Assembly (NCBI GenBank): GCA_008694505.1
Contig: VZDJ01007753.1
Coordinates: 15,597,003 to 15,661,002 of the forward strand
Direction: 5' to 3'
Length of the DNA stretch: 64,000 nt
Source: Cyanoderma ruficeps
Taxonomy: Eukaryota; Chordata; Aves; Passeriformes; Timaliidae
Below, piece after piece: positions 28,701 to 43,700 of this stretch. The notes under the pieces are model-generated. The model was not told the origin of the DNA, ran no database searches, and saw only the letters and a program-made list of their open reading frames with translations. The number at the start of each line of letters is the position of its first letter. The stretch's first letter is position 1. The position numbers and the translations under genes were made by a program.

Positions 28701-31700
28701 GAACTGCCTAAGAGAGAATAAATGTAAACAATAAATGACTTTATTGGTCTAGGAACAACTGTTTTCCTACAAATGAAAATTGAGATTTAGTTAGAAACAG
28801 ATTAGAAAATGCTGAGATATAAATGAACACAATTTCAAGCATCCATAATATCACCCCCCAGTCTTCCTACTGGGAAAAAGTGGCTCTCTTAAGAAACAGT
28901 GCCTAGAATTTTTCCTCTCCCACCAAATAAGTTGCCATCAGATTTTTACGTTAAAGACACAGTTTTACTTAATTTTGTGTTGTTAAAATGAAACACATTT
29001 AACTTTTTCACCTGGTCTGAGGAATGAATTATACATCTATACTGAATCCCGAAGGTGAAAGCATAAAAAGCAATTATGACCCCTTCAAACTGAACATGGG
29101 ATTTCTAATGTAAGCAATTTCAAAATGAAAACAACTATGGACTGCAAAAATACAATGTATTAACTCATAAACTGCCTTAAACATTATGGCATGTACTATT
29201 AAATTTCTGAAATTAGAACTGCTGCTTTTAGAGATTTTTGGGGTGGCGGTGTTGCTGAACCATAGATAAAACAGCTATAAAATTGTAATTCAAATACTAT
29301 TAAAATTCACATTAACATCTTATGTTCAACCCTAGTCTCTCCTAAAGACTTTGGTTTGAGCCACTAACTAGAATGGAAAAAACTCTCCTTCTTGCCTTGT
29401 CTGTAATTTTAGTTAAGTCAGTGTAAGAACATAATGCATGAATTCCTCTTTTTCTCTCTGACTGTCTCCTTAGAGCCATTTGGGCTCCTTGACTAACAGA
29501 TATTAAACTTAGATCTTGCCACCATTTAAATTTGGAACACGCTACATCAGTGGTTTGTGATATTTCTAATATGACAAAGAATAATTAGCAAAACCATTGT
29601 TAAGTGATATGAGAAATCATTGTTAAAATGCGTGACTCTAAAGAAGGAGGGGATTTCAGGTACTTCACACGAAATTCTGGTTTTAAAAAATTAATCAGAA
29701 TCTCTAAACTCTTTGTACTAGTAACAGGATACATAAAGCGCTGGGTATTAGCAATTATTCTGTGAACAGGATTTTTAGAAGTAAAATAATTGCAAAGAGA
29801 ATGTAACACAACAGCTGAAAGATAGCTATGATTCTTGGAAAAAAGTAAAATATTGACTTTTTTCCAAATGTTAATTAAAAATGTACCTCCCTTTGGAAAA
29901 GAAACCAAAAATATTATCCAAATTAGCCCCCAAAACATTAGTAAGGTAATTATTACTGGGATATGAACTGTTTCAAAACTGAATGTGTAGCATCATTCAG
30001 TTGCAATTTACTTTGCTGTGTGAAACAAACGGCCGTTTTTATTTTCTTCTCAGGTAAATTAAGTTCATATGAAAAAATCTAGCTCGAAGCAAGGATTAAC
30101 TGGCATTAACTTCTTTGGCAATATGAATAAGGAGATGAGCAGTGAGCATTATGTGAGACTGAACCTGTTTTTCACCATCGGGCTTGGACTGCAGTACAGG
30201 TCAGAGCTCATGGGGCTTCGGGGCCTTTTTTGCAAAGCCACAAGCTGCCAAAAGAGCCCATGAGACAGTTTTGTCAGGATGTAAGTGATTTCTATCCCCA
30301 GCCTGATACTGAAAACAATTTTTTTACCATGTTATTTATTGATGCATGCTGTGCACACAGAAAGATTCCCAGTATGTGCAATTGGAACCATGGGAGATAC
30401 TTGCCTTTCTCTCCTGATGCTCCTCAATCATACTTTCAGCTTCATTTGCACTTTTAGGCAACCCCCCTGCTTCCATTAAAGCTCTGGTGTTTTGGGCCCA
30501 GTCTAGTATCTCCTTCATCTCCAAGTTAAATTTCTGCAACTGGTACGAGGCTGCCAGCTTCTCCTTCCTGCCACACAAGGTGCAGTTCAGCATTATCTGA
30601 CATGGAAATATCTAATTGCCTCTCCCTCCCCACTTGCAGAGCAAAGTATCAAATGAAATTAATCCAAGATTTCTCTTAAAGTTCCTAAGAATCCTCATGT
30701 TAACCAAAAACACAGGAGATGCACACTGCCTTGGAGACATCATGTTTACTAATTTTTCTACATCAGTTCATTAGCAGAAGAAAGGTAAAAAAAGCCTTCA
30801 TATCTGTTGCTTACAGCAGTGATTACAGATCAGGATTAAGCCTCTCATTTTAGAAAGATTTGAGGAAAAAGAAATCTTCAAGAACCATCCAAAAATAAGT
30901 CTTTCACAAAGGTTTTATGATAGATGTAATTTGATAGTCTGAAGGCATTTTAGTAACATTATCTAATGGGATAAACCACAAAATGTTGTATTAGTTTTCC
31001 CAAGGTCACATCAGTGGAACTTGCGTGTATCACTTTTTCCAATGCAGATGTCTTAGCTGCCTGTGTAAACTTTGTAAAAAATCCTTAAAAAACTTTAAAA
31101 GACCTCTGGCAAGCAGGGTTTAGACCCCAGGGAGCAGCTTTGCTTCTGCTAAGACATATTCAAACAACTCTAAGCCTTCACCTTTGTTTGGCCTGTCCCT
31201 GGAGTCGTATCCAGTTGTTTTTCATCTCCTGTTGCTTCATAGTCAGCTTGTCATTTATGGATGGATTCCTTGTGGAAAGGCGGAAAGATTCCAGTTCCAG
31301 TGGCTGGAAGAGATTTGTAGTAGAGTAAATTTAGGCCAAATACTTAAATTCATACCTGAGTTTGCCTTTCAGGAAAAATAGTTCATTTTAAGACCCCAGC
31401 TCTCACAGGCAGTTAATTAAATTACAATAACAAAATATACAAAGGGATATGTAGCATGCAAAAAATAATACACATGTATTTGTGAGCAAACCTCCATGTA
31501 AAAAAAGATCTCTGTGCATTGCTTTGCATGCACAAAGGTTAATTTACAATTTAGAAAACAGTTTTGGAGAATATGGACAAATAGACAGGAAAATGAAGTG
31601 CTAATTCCAACTTCTATTAGCAGTCTGATGAACAGTAATGAATGCTTATCAACTCAGGTTTAAAGTTGAAAACTTTCTTGAAAAATTCCATCAAGTGGAT

Positions 31701-34700
31701 GAAAATGAAGAATTTTATTTATGCAGAGCAGAAAATATGCCAGGCTGGGTTTAATCCTTAAAAAAATGTGAAGTTATTATACTAAAAAGCCCAAACCTTG
31801 CCCGTCTCCCCCGTGCAGCCTTGCTTATGTCCTCTATAATCACCCACGTTTCACATGAGAATTAGCTAACAAAGTCTCAGTGTTGAAGGCACACATATTG
31901 TCACTATTTGTATACTACTGTGAAGAAAAAGCTTTTCATATTTTCTATAGGAAAGGGTTTAACACTGGCCAACAGTGAAAAAATGTGAGAGGTTGTAATT
32001 GGATTTCACCTATGGTGGTCCAACAAGATATATTTCTTCTTAGTAAAAATATGCAAATATAAAGGAGCTTAGACCCGTATTTAATGCTCAATTTAATTTA
32101 GTCCTAGATGATGCAAACTGACAATTTTACAAAAGTCAGAGTGAATCAGGCAGGCAATTATAACCTAGAATTTCTGTGTTTGATGTTTGTGTCAGGAAAC
32201 TACATGCAGTATGGAGTTTGCATTTAAATTCTGAACAGAAATAGAGTTGTGATTTTGGTTCAGCTAGATACAGAAACTGGGGAAAGATGGAATCCATGCT
32301 TTCCAAAATGTACAGGACATTCTGATCTGGCTTGTAGGTGAGGGCCAGAGACTCAGAGTACATTAAAAATGGACTTTTCTTCTTAGATTTTGTGCCTCAG
32401 AAAGAATACTATTTGACAAGATAAAGTAGGATTAAGCAGCACGGTATTTGCATGAAAAGAAATTTATGCTGCACTTGCATTGCTGAAAATTCCTGCTGAT
32501 CAATCTGAAGAGTAACAATGATTTTTGCACCATATTTTCAAGAAGAAAAGGCAAATCTTTTTCAGTATCCTTTGTACTTCCCTACTTCTTACCTCCATTT
32601 TGGACTTAATAACACTGATTTCTCTCTCCATTTCTTCATGTCTTCGAATCAGGTTTTCCACACTTTCCACATCTTTTCCATAATCCAGTGCTTGTATCAA
32701 TACACTCTAGAGAGGGCAGTGGGATGTGCAAACGGTGAAGATGAAACCAAACAAAAGAATCTGTATCTTAATTATTTCAAAGAGCCTCCTCCTTCACCTC
32801 TTTGCATTGCCATCTCAATGTTCTTATTGTCCTCTTAAATATCAGTAGAGCACATTGTCTGCTCTCCTTACAGAGATGAAACAATAATCCACAACTCTTT
32901 GAACAGTCATAATCCTGCTTAAGGTGCCTCTGGCCATTCTGATGTAAAACAAAGACAGGCATGCCTCCCTGCATTTCTCAATCTTTCTTTTCTTCTTTTT
33001 TTTTGGCACAGAAATTCAGGTGTGTGTCATGAAAATATAAAAAATAAAATTTACCTTTGGGATTCTAAGAAATTAAATCCCATTAAATGAAGAAATACAT
33101 TTTAAAAGTTGTTATAAAAATTTCAAGTCAAAAGTCTTGTAACCTTAAGTAGTACCATTTGCCTACAGAATTATTAAGTAAATATAATTACTTGCATTGA
33201 TGAAATAATTAGCTTCTATATAGCCTTTTTTTCGGTTAATATCAAAATTATAATTCAGGATCGGCATTTTTACCTCCATTTTCTGAATGAATAAGATTGA
33301 TAGAGCATTTTTCCATTTCAATTAATCAAGATTGGAAAACTTACCTTCTCAGTAATTCTTTCTGTGATGTCATCTATTTCTCTGATTAAGGCGTGAATCT
33401 CTAGGGCTCCCTCTAACTTCTTCCTGTATGCATTCAGGTTACCATGAAAACTGTTCCACCTTTAATTGGAAATAATATTTTAGAGATGTGTTTCAGAGGT
33501 AAGGATTTCCACAACTGAGTTTCATGATGCTCACATTTAAACAAAACCACAGGTTTTCTGAACTACCTCATGTATTGATCCCCCGGTTTTCCATAATAGG
33601 GAGCTCATCACAGGGATAAAGCATTAGCCTGAGAAGACTATCTGGCTGGATTCATTCCATGTCTTTAGGATGGCATGGGAGTTAAAAGCTAAAAAGTACT
33701 GATCCAGTTTCCTCAAACTCTCAATAATTGCACAATGGATATCTTCATGATTTTGTTTCTTAGATAGGGGCTGTAAACAGCAAAAGCACATGGCAATTCA
33801 CCAGGACAACTGTGTGAATAGATGGAAGTGCCTAAGCTTTATGAATATTGTGTGCCAAGTGATGTGAAACAGAGAATTTGACTCCAAGGATAGAAACATG
33901 ACTTTGGCACTTCTGGATTAAAAATCCTTCTAAAGTACCTGCTCTGGGAGTCTGGAAAGACAACTCCAGTGTCTGATATTTGGTAGTGGTGATATTAACG
34001 AAGAAAACAAATGCTCCAATTCCTTCATTTATCTCAGATGAAGACACCTAATTTTCCCTTCCTGTTTTTGCTTTACACGGAACATTTGAAAGCAAACTCA
34101 CTTCTCATTGAGCTGCTTTCGGCGCTCATAGATTGTCCTTGTTTCTTCCCTGTTCTGTCTCTCCAGTTTCATGGCCAGGGCATTGATAGTCCTGATGTGA
34201 GCATCGTCCACTGTTGACTCCTGCAAAGTGAGAAAGGGAACAAAGGTACACATTCAAATTGCTTGTGACTGAATTTTCCACTGAGATGTGAAAATCAACA
34301 CAAGCATCAACAAGAAAGGGTTTTACCTCACTAACATTTCTGACATATGGAGTTTGCTCTACTACAAATGCTGGTGTTACCATGTGCCTGATAAGAAGAC
34401 AGTAAAGGCAAGAAAGAAAATTAATGGCTCTAGATGTAACAATGATCTTGGTCTAGGTGAGGGCCCTCAGACACTCATTTCTAAGCCAGATATTCCAGCA
34501 GGGGTTTATTTGGTGAAGAAACACAGATGCCATTGCTGGTTCCATAGGTGGCTGCTGTGGAACAGCTGATGTGTGGCAGGTTGTTCATCTGTCAGACAGG
34601 TAGTGAGTCATGGGCTCCTGGGCCTACTGGCTGTTCTGTCTAGGTGGGCTTCTGTCCCCAAGTGCCTTCTGTACTGTAGACACAGGCTCAAAATCCAGAC

Positions 34701-37700
34701 AGCCTTGGGAATCCCAGACAACTTTTACCACTGTGTTTTTTTCTAAGGCTAAGTCTTCTAGACTTGCTTCCCATGCACATACCATAGAATGGATAATATT
34801 TGCATGTTGCCCATATAATCTGGAGTACAGTGGGATAATTTTTCTTTTGGAGCACTACAGATGGCCAACACTGAACACTGCTCCGAGATTCAAAAACATT
34901 CTTTATTTTTCTGGGACAAATAAATCACAAGTTTAGCAGGGACACAATCACTGGTGTAAAGAAGCACAGCTGCAAGATGCCAGCACACTGTTAAAGTAAG
35001 TATTCACTCCATTGTGTGTTTTGTTTATGTTGAATCCATACCAATATTTGTGCTTCCATATGTGCTTTCCTATTATACACAGCCATAAAGTAAACAAGAG
35101 AAACCAGCAGACAGTCAGATATTCTTCAGAAACCCTGCAGCCTCCTCTCCTGGGAGATAACAGCAGCACAGTGAATAGAAAGTCTGGCAGCCATCAATGC
35201 AGGATGATTATTCCCTATCCTGATCTCAGATTTTTCTAGTGGCAAAACCCAGGCTGGATGGATGCACACACTGTGCCAGAAGCAGCCTCCTTCTGTTTGT
35301 ATTGCCTTAGGAAGCACTGCATAACTGAGCATCGGCTATCAGGGCATAACTGCATGACTGTCTCAGCTTTTTATTTGCAGGACTCATGTTCAGAGTGTTA
35401 CAGGAGCAGTGGCTACAAGCAGATAGCGTCTAAGGCCAAGAGTTTCAAGAGCGGCACATAAGATCTACCTTAGTTTATGGATAAACATTCCTATTCAGAG
35501 GTTTATGCTGACTGGAACACTGGGTTGTTTCTGCCCTGTTAATCATCCTTCTTTTGGCTGGTACAAGTCGTAGAAGAGCCCTTGCTCAAGCCCTTGTCTC
35601 ATGGTCAGCTGGTGAGTATAATGAATGTCTCTTCAATTTACTAATTCCCTGGCGCTGAAGCCAAATAATTTGGCTCTCTATCCAAATCCAGCGTGAATGC
35701 GCTGTCACGAAATTCTGCTGGGCTCTGGAATAGGGAGCTCAGGGCTTTCTCCCTGGTGTCAGGCATATCTACACTGCTACTTTGCATCAAAGAGGATTGC
35801 CTCCTTCTGCTACTAGGCAATCAGAGTAGAAGATGGGAGCTGCCATAGCGAGAATCAACAAGAAGATAAGAGGCAAACAAAGGATAAAGAAGATTAGGAG
35901 ATTATATTAGAGTAAACCTCACCCACAAACTCCTAACACAGCTCTTTCCAGACCTTTCCCACAATTTCCAGACTAGCAAATCAGCACAGTACTCTTTCCT
36001 GTGTGACACACAGATCTTAGTTCTCATCTGTAGCAGTTCACACAAACAGAGAGAACAAGAGGTCGCTGCAAATGCATCCCCTCAATACATGGCCTCACAG
36101 CCCTCATGGTGGGAGCTGAACATATGACAGGGAGGCCCCTGCTCCCCAGGCTTGGTGCCTAAGTTGGCACGTCTCACTGGGGGCAGGAGAGGCAGCTGGC
36201 ATGACTCAGCATCATGAAAGAGGGACAGAGATCTCAGTACTGAAAAGTGAAGAGTGCAGCTGTCCCGTCACATGGCTGTTATCCAAAGCGTAAACCATTG
36301 CTCTGTTTTACTAAATGTCTGGTTATTAATGTTATGATTCATGAGTAACCATGTGTGCTGTGTAAACAGAGGCCCCCATATTTATATGCTTAATTTGGAT
36401 GAAAGAGTATGAGAATGAGACCATTCCTCAGGAGGGGGAAAACGGAGGAACAAAGGATAGAAATAGAGAAAACAGTATATTTTTTTTACAGGCTTGTTCA
36501 TGGCAGGTCCAGACCGGTTCTCAGATTCAAACAAGCATGGCTGAAACAAACATTTTTAAACCACTTTTGGTTGGAAATCACTGCGACTTTGCAGACTGCA
36601 TGAACCAAACAAAATCTGCTCAAATTCTGTCTCAAACAGTGAGTTTTCCAGTCATCTGGTGCAGTCTGAAATGTCAGGTTGTGTCATGAGTGGCTGACAG
36701 CTCTGCCTAGACATCTTCAAAGCAGAAGGCATAATAAGAGAAAATTCTGCCTTTTTAAATGGCTTTTGAGGTAGTGATGCTTCCTACCACTTTGGTCTTA
36801 CACCTCCTCAGAGCACTGGAACCGAATTTGCTAACTGGACTGAAAAGTCACCTGTTGCTTCCAGCCATGCATGACACAGGCATGAAAAACACCTCTTACC
36901 CCTGATGTTGCTCCACGGAACTCATTCAGCTTTTTCTTGAGCTGTAGGCAATGTTCATAGTCATTTCCCACATCACCTACATTAATCATGACCTCCTGGG
37001 GAAATAAGAAGCAAACAGACAAATATTTAGGTGAAGAGTACAAGAACACAGCAACTCCCAGTGTTTATCCTGATGCAGTAAGTTCTGTGATGTGTCTATA
37101 AATCACCAACCTACAGCTTCTGAAATAGTCTCTTCTGATCTTTAGACAATTATGAGACTTGGTCCCAACTCCCATTTTGATCTATTACTGGCTATGGAAG
37201 CAACCTCTGATTGAAAGTGATTCTTTCTTCACTCCTCCAAAGAGAAATTTTCAGATTTGATATACAATGTGAGTGAGGGCCAGCTGCCAAATGCTTCAGG
37301 TCTCTTCCATTCTAATCTGCTTTCATTTCTCTGTCTCACTAGAGACACATGAGTTGGCTACAAATAATCACAAATTCTTCATGTGCACAGTTTACATGAG
37401 AAGATGTGCTAATACTGCCCAATTGACTCTGGTATGGACAGACTCCATAGAATTGGTTCAGTCATTCCTTTCATACTGTTTGTAGAACATGTCTTGATTC
37501 TTCCAGACAAAAATCACTGGGCAAATATCCTGGAAGATGACACATTTATCAGAATGCCATTGCTAAACAGCAAGTCTTTAGCGTGCTGCTTGGGTTAAAT
37601 ACTAAAATCCACTTGCCTTCTCCCTGATCCAGGCTTCCACCTGGTCCACCTTCTGGAGAAATTCTAGGAAGTCCCGACTGTCCTCCAGCATCTTTCCACG

Positions 37701-40700
37701 AGCAGCAACAGCTCTCTTCAACTTCTCCCAGTGCTCCTGAAGCATGCGGACTTGGCGCCGGATCTCTCCTGATTTTGGATGGCCTTTTGACATCAGGGCT
37801 TCTCCTTTCTTCACATCCAGAAGAAGAAATTAGAAGTTAAAATTGCCCCATTTTTAATGTTGCCATGACCTTCCTAGAAGGACTCTTTCATCTTCCTAAC
37901 CCTGATTGAACAATAGATAACTAATATAAATTCTTGTCACCCAAATGATAAAGCCAGCTGGAAAGCTTTCACATCTGGAGGGAATCTAGAACCATAGAAC
38001 ACTGGGATTTGAATATTTCCCTGCCAAGAAAGATATCCATGGAATGGGAGCACCAAGTATTACAGATGACTGTATCCTTTAGCTATATGATTCACACAGT
38101 TACAACAAGAATATTCACAAACTGGCATGAAATCCTATTTGTCTTTTGTAGGAGTAATCACGTCAGGCAAGGAAGAAGTCATTGTATATTTTTCTATTTA
38201 GTCTATAAGGAAGATGGAAGCTCCCTGAATGGAGCAAATAAAGTGTCTCCCTGTTGTAAATTAACAACATTACATTTCCATGGGAAAGCAACTGGGTTCT
38301 TGTAACACCAGTAGGATAATTGATGCAGAAGTGATTACCAAGCTACTCTTCCTTTACATTGCATCAATCTGTCTGTCTTTGGATGAGCAGTAATAATCTG
38401 CAAAAACACTAACAGAGTAAGATGGTCACCTTATTAACAGCTGTGATGATTTCTTCATTTGCTAGAATCTCTGCCTCAAAGACCTGATGTTTCTGCAGCA
38501 GCTTCATCTTGTCCTGCAGATTGCTGGGGTCTTGTATGGAAGGATCCTCCAGCTTCTGCATGCGCTCACTGATCCAATCTTCTGCCTGCAACATTGAGGG
38601 GCACTCGAGTTAGCACCACAGCTTCCTGGGGTCCTGGGGCCTTCTCCCAGGATATGTCACTATTCTGTGCAGGTGTCTGTACCTGGGTTGGATACATTGG
38701 GTGGGAGCTGACAGCTGAAGTGCATCTCCAGTTTCTGAACTTATTCTACTTTGTTAAAAGCAGATAGGAATGAAACCAATTTTGATCTGACCACAGGAGT
38801 AATGAAAAAGTCCTTGAATCACAAGGCATTAACAGATTATAGAGTCTTCTAAATTATGTAGAAAGAATCCTTGAGCCCTTGCATGGTATACATTTAAAAT
38901 GAGATTATGACCACTGAGTCTGGGGGTTTAGGGCTCTGAGTTTCAGCTGGTATCTCTGCCATTGACTGTCGCTAGACAGACGCGAAAAGATTACACTCAC
39001 ACCGTCAGGTTGTGAGAACGAGAAAGAAAAAGTTTATTTTGGGATTAGGGTTTAAATAGGTTTTGTAGTTTGATCAGGGATTGGACTATAAGATTGACAC
39101 TTCTTTGACCCCACTGGTCAACCTAGAAGTTCATCAATTTGTCTTTCCCCCAGGAAGGAATGCACAGTTTACACAACATCACTCTTTGTTTATGTTACAA
39201 TGCGTGAGAAAACTCCAGTACAAAATGTAAACATCAGAAGGCTGAAAAAATCAGGGTGACAATTGACCTACCTGTAAACTGGGTAAAGACTCTTTAGAAT
39301 TCAGTACCTCACCTATAAAACAGCACTAACACTTCCTCACGTCAGTGGTGTAGTGAGACCCAAATGGAAAATGCAATGCAAATAAAGATTTGCTAACGGG
39401 GCCCAAGCACTAGTCAGCTTATTTTAAAGGAAATACAACTGTGTTTGCTTTTATATTTCATAAAATTGAAAATGGTCTGGTCAGGAATATCAGATTCAGA
39501 AAAGCAGGTGATTTGTGAGAGCTAACAAAGCAAAAGTTATGTGTTTCTCTTAGGAAATAATTTTTAAGGGGATTTTAAAGTATGCAGAATAAAATGAAGA
39601 ATTGGATAGCAAGTTTTCCACAATTTTCTTTAAGTTCTGCTGAACTTTAGCCCTTAGCACGGAAGAAAATATTTTCTATCCATCAAAACACTGGGAATTG
39701 AACACTTCACATAATGTTGTAACTGATCCTGTTGTCCTCAGAGCACTGAAGTAATGTAATGTTTTGACAACACAAGAGCTGCAAATTGAAGGGCAGCTTT
39801 ATTAGTTTCAAAATATCTTGGCTGTCCTTGTGGAGTTGTGCACTACGTGCACACAAGATATGTCAGCTGGAGGGTTTTCTCTGTTAATTAATGATTTGAA
39901 ATATTTCAGCTGCTGAGATTCTATAAACAGAATTAGCTTTCACTAGCAGTGTGCTCTTCCGAAAATGTTTCCCTCCAAAGCACAGTTAGAGACTCAAACA
40001 GGCCACGTCAAACTTGCCCAGGGCTACACATTGTCATGTGCTGCTTTAATTTCCAACACCCTCCTCGATGGCCTTCTCCCATTCCCAGCCACACATTTGT
40101 GCTTCAGTGTCACTTAAGTAACTCTTCATTTGAATGGGAGGCTCATCCATAACAGTTGGAATGAGAAATGAACCAATCCCCAGGATAAAGTGACTTTAAG
40201 GTCGATTTCTCTCCTACTTTTTAATTAGAAGCAGTGGCTTTAATGATAGACTGAACATCTGCATTCTTAGTGTCTTGGTTTATTTTAAGGCTTGTTTAAG
40301 ACAGTTCTGGAGAGTGAGGGATCCTTCTCCTGGCCTCATGCCCACATTCAGACGTGAAGGAAAGCTGATCTGTTTTCCCAAGATCTTTCTATAGAAAGAC
40401 TTAACAGTTGTCTGGACAGCCATTTTCACTTCATTGAAGACAACAGAAAAACTAGTGTTATCCACAGTATAGGCACAATATCAGACTTATTTCTATGGCA
40501 GTCATAAAAAATGTGGGCACTACCAATTTAGAAACTTACTCTTTCAAAATATCAGTTACTGTAATCTCACAAGTACAAACTGTAAATTACACTGACTTTT
40601 TTAATGACAGAAGTATGCAAAGCATATTAAGGGATGTGCCTGCTCCAAACATCAAGAGATAACAACGGATTGCATAACCAAATAATACAAGTTAATATTT

Positions 40701-43700
40701 GGGTGTATAAATGATTCTCTCTCTCATTCCCCCGAGATAAAGTTGTGGTTTTTTATTCTTATGTACAGGGTGAAAGGGAAAGCAAATATTACTAATACCA
40801 TGAGCAAGTTTCAGAGTCAGCATTAAAATTCAGAGTCAGCTTTAGAAGTCAAAACTTTTAACTTTATAATATTCCTTCTGCTATAACTTAAATACACATA
40901 TTTCTAAGTAACAGCTTTCTCATTTGTCTTCCAGATTAACACTGAGCTACAGACTTTTTGGTAATAGGATGGCATGTAAGTCTGTGTCCCTTATTTGCGT
41001 GAGACAAAAGCATCATATTTCTACTGTAGAAGGGTGAGTTTTATTTTGCAAACTGCATGTGTTCACTGGAGCTGATTATTGTGGGTCATTGTACTAGTGT
41101 GGGTAGTTCTCTATGTAATTGCCTCTAGAGAATAGCAGGAAGAATTTTAATGATGACAGTGATCACTAATTTCTGCTGGCACAAAAAATTCTATTTGATC
41201 AGTAGAAATTCCTTAACATCTTTGCAGGACAGAGAGTTTTCAGGGGAGTGGGACCTGAGCTATGGGTCTTGTTCTCGTAACAAGTAAGAATATGCAATGA
41301 CCACATTGATTTCACAGCCAAACTCAAAATTCATCTCCAGATTTACCATTCCTGTGGGGACCATTCTCATACATGGACTTGTACACGCCCAGAATATAAT
41401 CAAAATAAAATAAAACATTCCATTCTATCCAACAAAGAGAAAGAAAGATATTACTGTAAGATTTTTGGGTTTTGATTCCTTGGTGACATTCACATTCTAC
41501 AGCAGTAGGCAACGATTCTACGTTGGTGAGGTAAATGAGCACGTAACCTGAGAGCAAAAACCCCCCAAAGAACTCTTGGCTGAATTTATGTGGGGAAAGT
41601 GGATGAGAATAGGGAAATGTTCTTCACTGTGCAGGGCCAAATCCTGTGCTCTAAGTGTGTGATTCCAGACTGAAGGGGGACCCCAGCCCAAGCACTGATT
41701 TGAAATTACTGAGAGATGGAAAGAAATGCCTAAGTATTCCTATCTAATGGGTTGATTGTATTTCTAGAAGGGCATTGACAATTGCTCTACCAAGAGGGTT
41801 TTGGGAAAGTGCTTTTTTGAAATTATAACCCCTGTCCATGCACCATCCAGTCCATCCACTCCCCTCTGCTAGTCCAAAAGGTGAATAGGCCATTACCAGT
41901 GAATTTTCACTACTTTTCTATAATGGGATAGTAAAAGTATAACCAAATAATACAACTTAATATTTGCGTGCATAAATAATTTCTGATAAATTTTATTAAA
42001 AGAAAAAGGAAGAGGGAAAAAAAGGAAAAAAAGGAAAAAAANNNNNNNNNNNNNNNNNNNNNNAAAGGAAAAAAAGGAAAAAAGGAGAAAAGGAGAAGAG
42101 GAAAAAAGGAAAAAAGGAAAAAAGGAAAAGTATAGCTCTGGTTTTATAAACCATTGAGGACATCCCATTGGACACAGCAGCAGAAGGGGTGGATACCAGA
42201 CCAGCAAGAGTGCTTGAAAATGTGGCCCTGGGTCAGTGTGCTCTTGTTTATGCCAGCACAGTTCTCGGTAACACATGCTGTGCTGCCCTTTGAAAGCCTG
42301 ACCTAGTTTGTCTTTCCAGCAGTAGTGACAGAGCAGAGCTACTCAGTTACAGGACTAAGGCTAGAAGAGGAGGCAAACACAGACCAGCATGTTCTGCAGA
42401 GGCCAGTCTACAGTAGCTCAAGGCCTTCAATGAACACCCACTAATAAAGCTTGGTGCCCAGGCCATAATGCTTTCCACTTTGTGTTCATCCTAGTTTGAA
42501 ATACATTTTCTTTCCCACAAAAGGAAAAATATGTATTAGCTTGCAGTTTTCCTTTCAAGTGTTCTACTTTAGCAGAGCTTTTGATGAGTGAAGTGGCTTT
42601 TTGATGAATGAATGCCACAACAACAGTATAGTAATAGGAATGGCATTGAAGCATCCTTTTGCATGAATGTGGCAGGAGCTGCCACACCAGAGGAGATCGT
42701 CATCCACCTAAAAATGCCTGACAAGAGTGAGCACTTCATCCAACAGAGGTAGGCAATTCCTCTGCTTTACATCCTCATCCCAGCCTAAAACCCTCTTACC
42801 TCTTCCAAGTTTTGGTAGAAAAGTGCCAGAAGAAGGGCAGTCTGCAGCTTCTCTCTCCTGCTCAGGGATAGATCCTTGATCTGATGCCTCCTCTCACGAA
42901 TGACATCCAGTTTGTGCTGAATCTTTTGCCTTTCCAGTTGGTCACACTTTTCCAACCCGCTTGCCTGTTCTTGAAGAGACATCATCTGAGGAGGAAACAG
43001 GTCTGAAACTACTTTTATGCTTTCAAGTGGTGTGAAAGAAACAAAATCAAGATACTTTCATAGCTAAAATATTATCCTTTTTTTTTTTCTGTACTGAACC
43101 AAGAACAGCAGGATCAAGATAACCGGCATTCCCCCTCACCCTGTACTATGTTACATCTATGACATTACTGTCATTGGACTCTATGGTGCATCCTGGCTAC
43201 ATAAATTAATTAAAGTTGTAGCTTCAGGAGTCCCAGTGCCACTGATCATCCAGTGCAAGGAATCATAGAGCAAGCATGACATTCATGAGTGCTCAGATTT
43301 CATTGCTTTCTGGAAACCAGGTGTTGTAATGTAGCTCTGAAAATGAGCAATCAGTCTGCCAGGGAGCTGGCAAGAGTCCTGGGAGTTCATTCTGGGGAAC
43401 CCAGGCACAGCCACAGATTTAAGCTTAGCCCTAGCTTGGGTGAGTTACAGCAGTGGCCACCAGCCAGGCAGATTCCTTTACACACAGGTGAGCAATTCAG
43501 TATCTATTGCAAAGGTGCAGAGAGGCTGCCCATTTGGTACAGCTGTTGTATACCAAATGCATATTTAAGTAATTTGACAACTTTTTTTAATGTCAAAAAT
43601 ACCTACTGTGTTTTGTAAAATTGTAAAAAACCTACTCTATTTTACTTGCTTTAAAAGTCACTATTTTTTTAATGAAAAAAGCAGAAACTTCTGACATCCA

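Larger units (their letters stand above)
38586..42799 (-). other. Intron w7-w8 (4.2 kb)
   Basis: Holds the solo LTR at 38967-39261, the paired 42-bp direct repeats and the gapped purine tract. Otherwise no recognised feature. Confidence 0.7.

Noticed and set aside
41893..42276. 127-codon minus-strand ORF
   Set aside because: It runs through a purine repeat and the 22-N gap; the Phe-rich product is an artefact.
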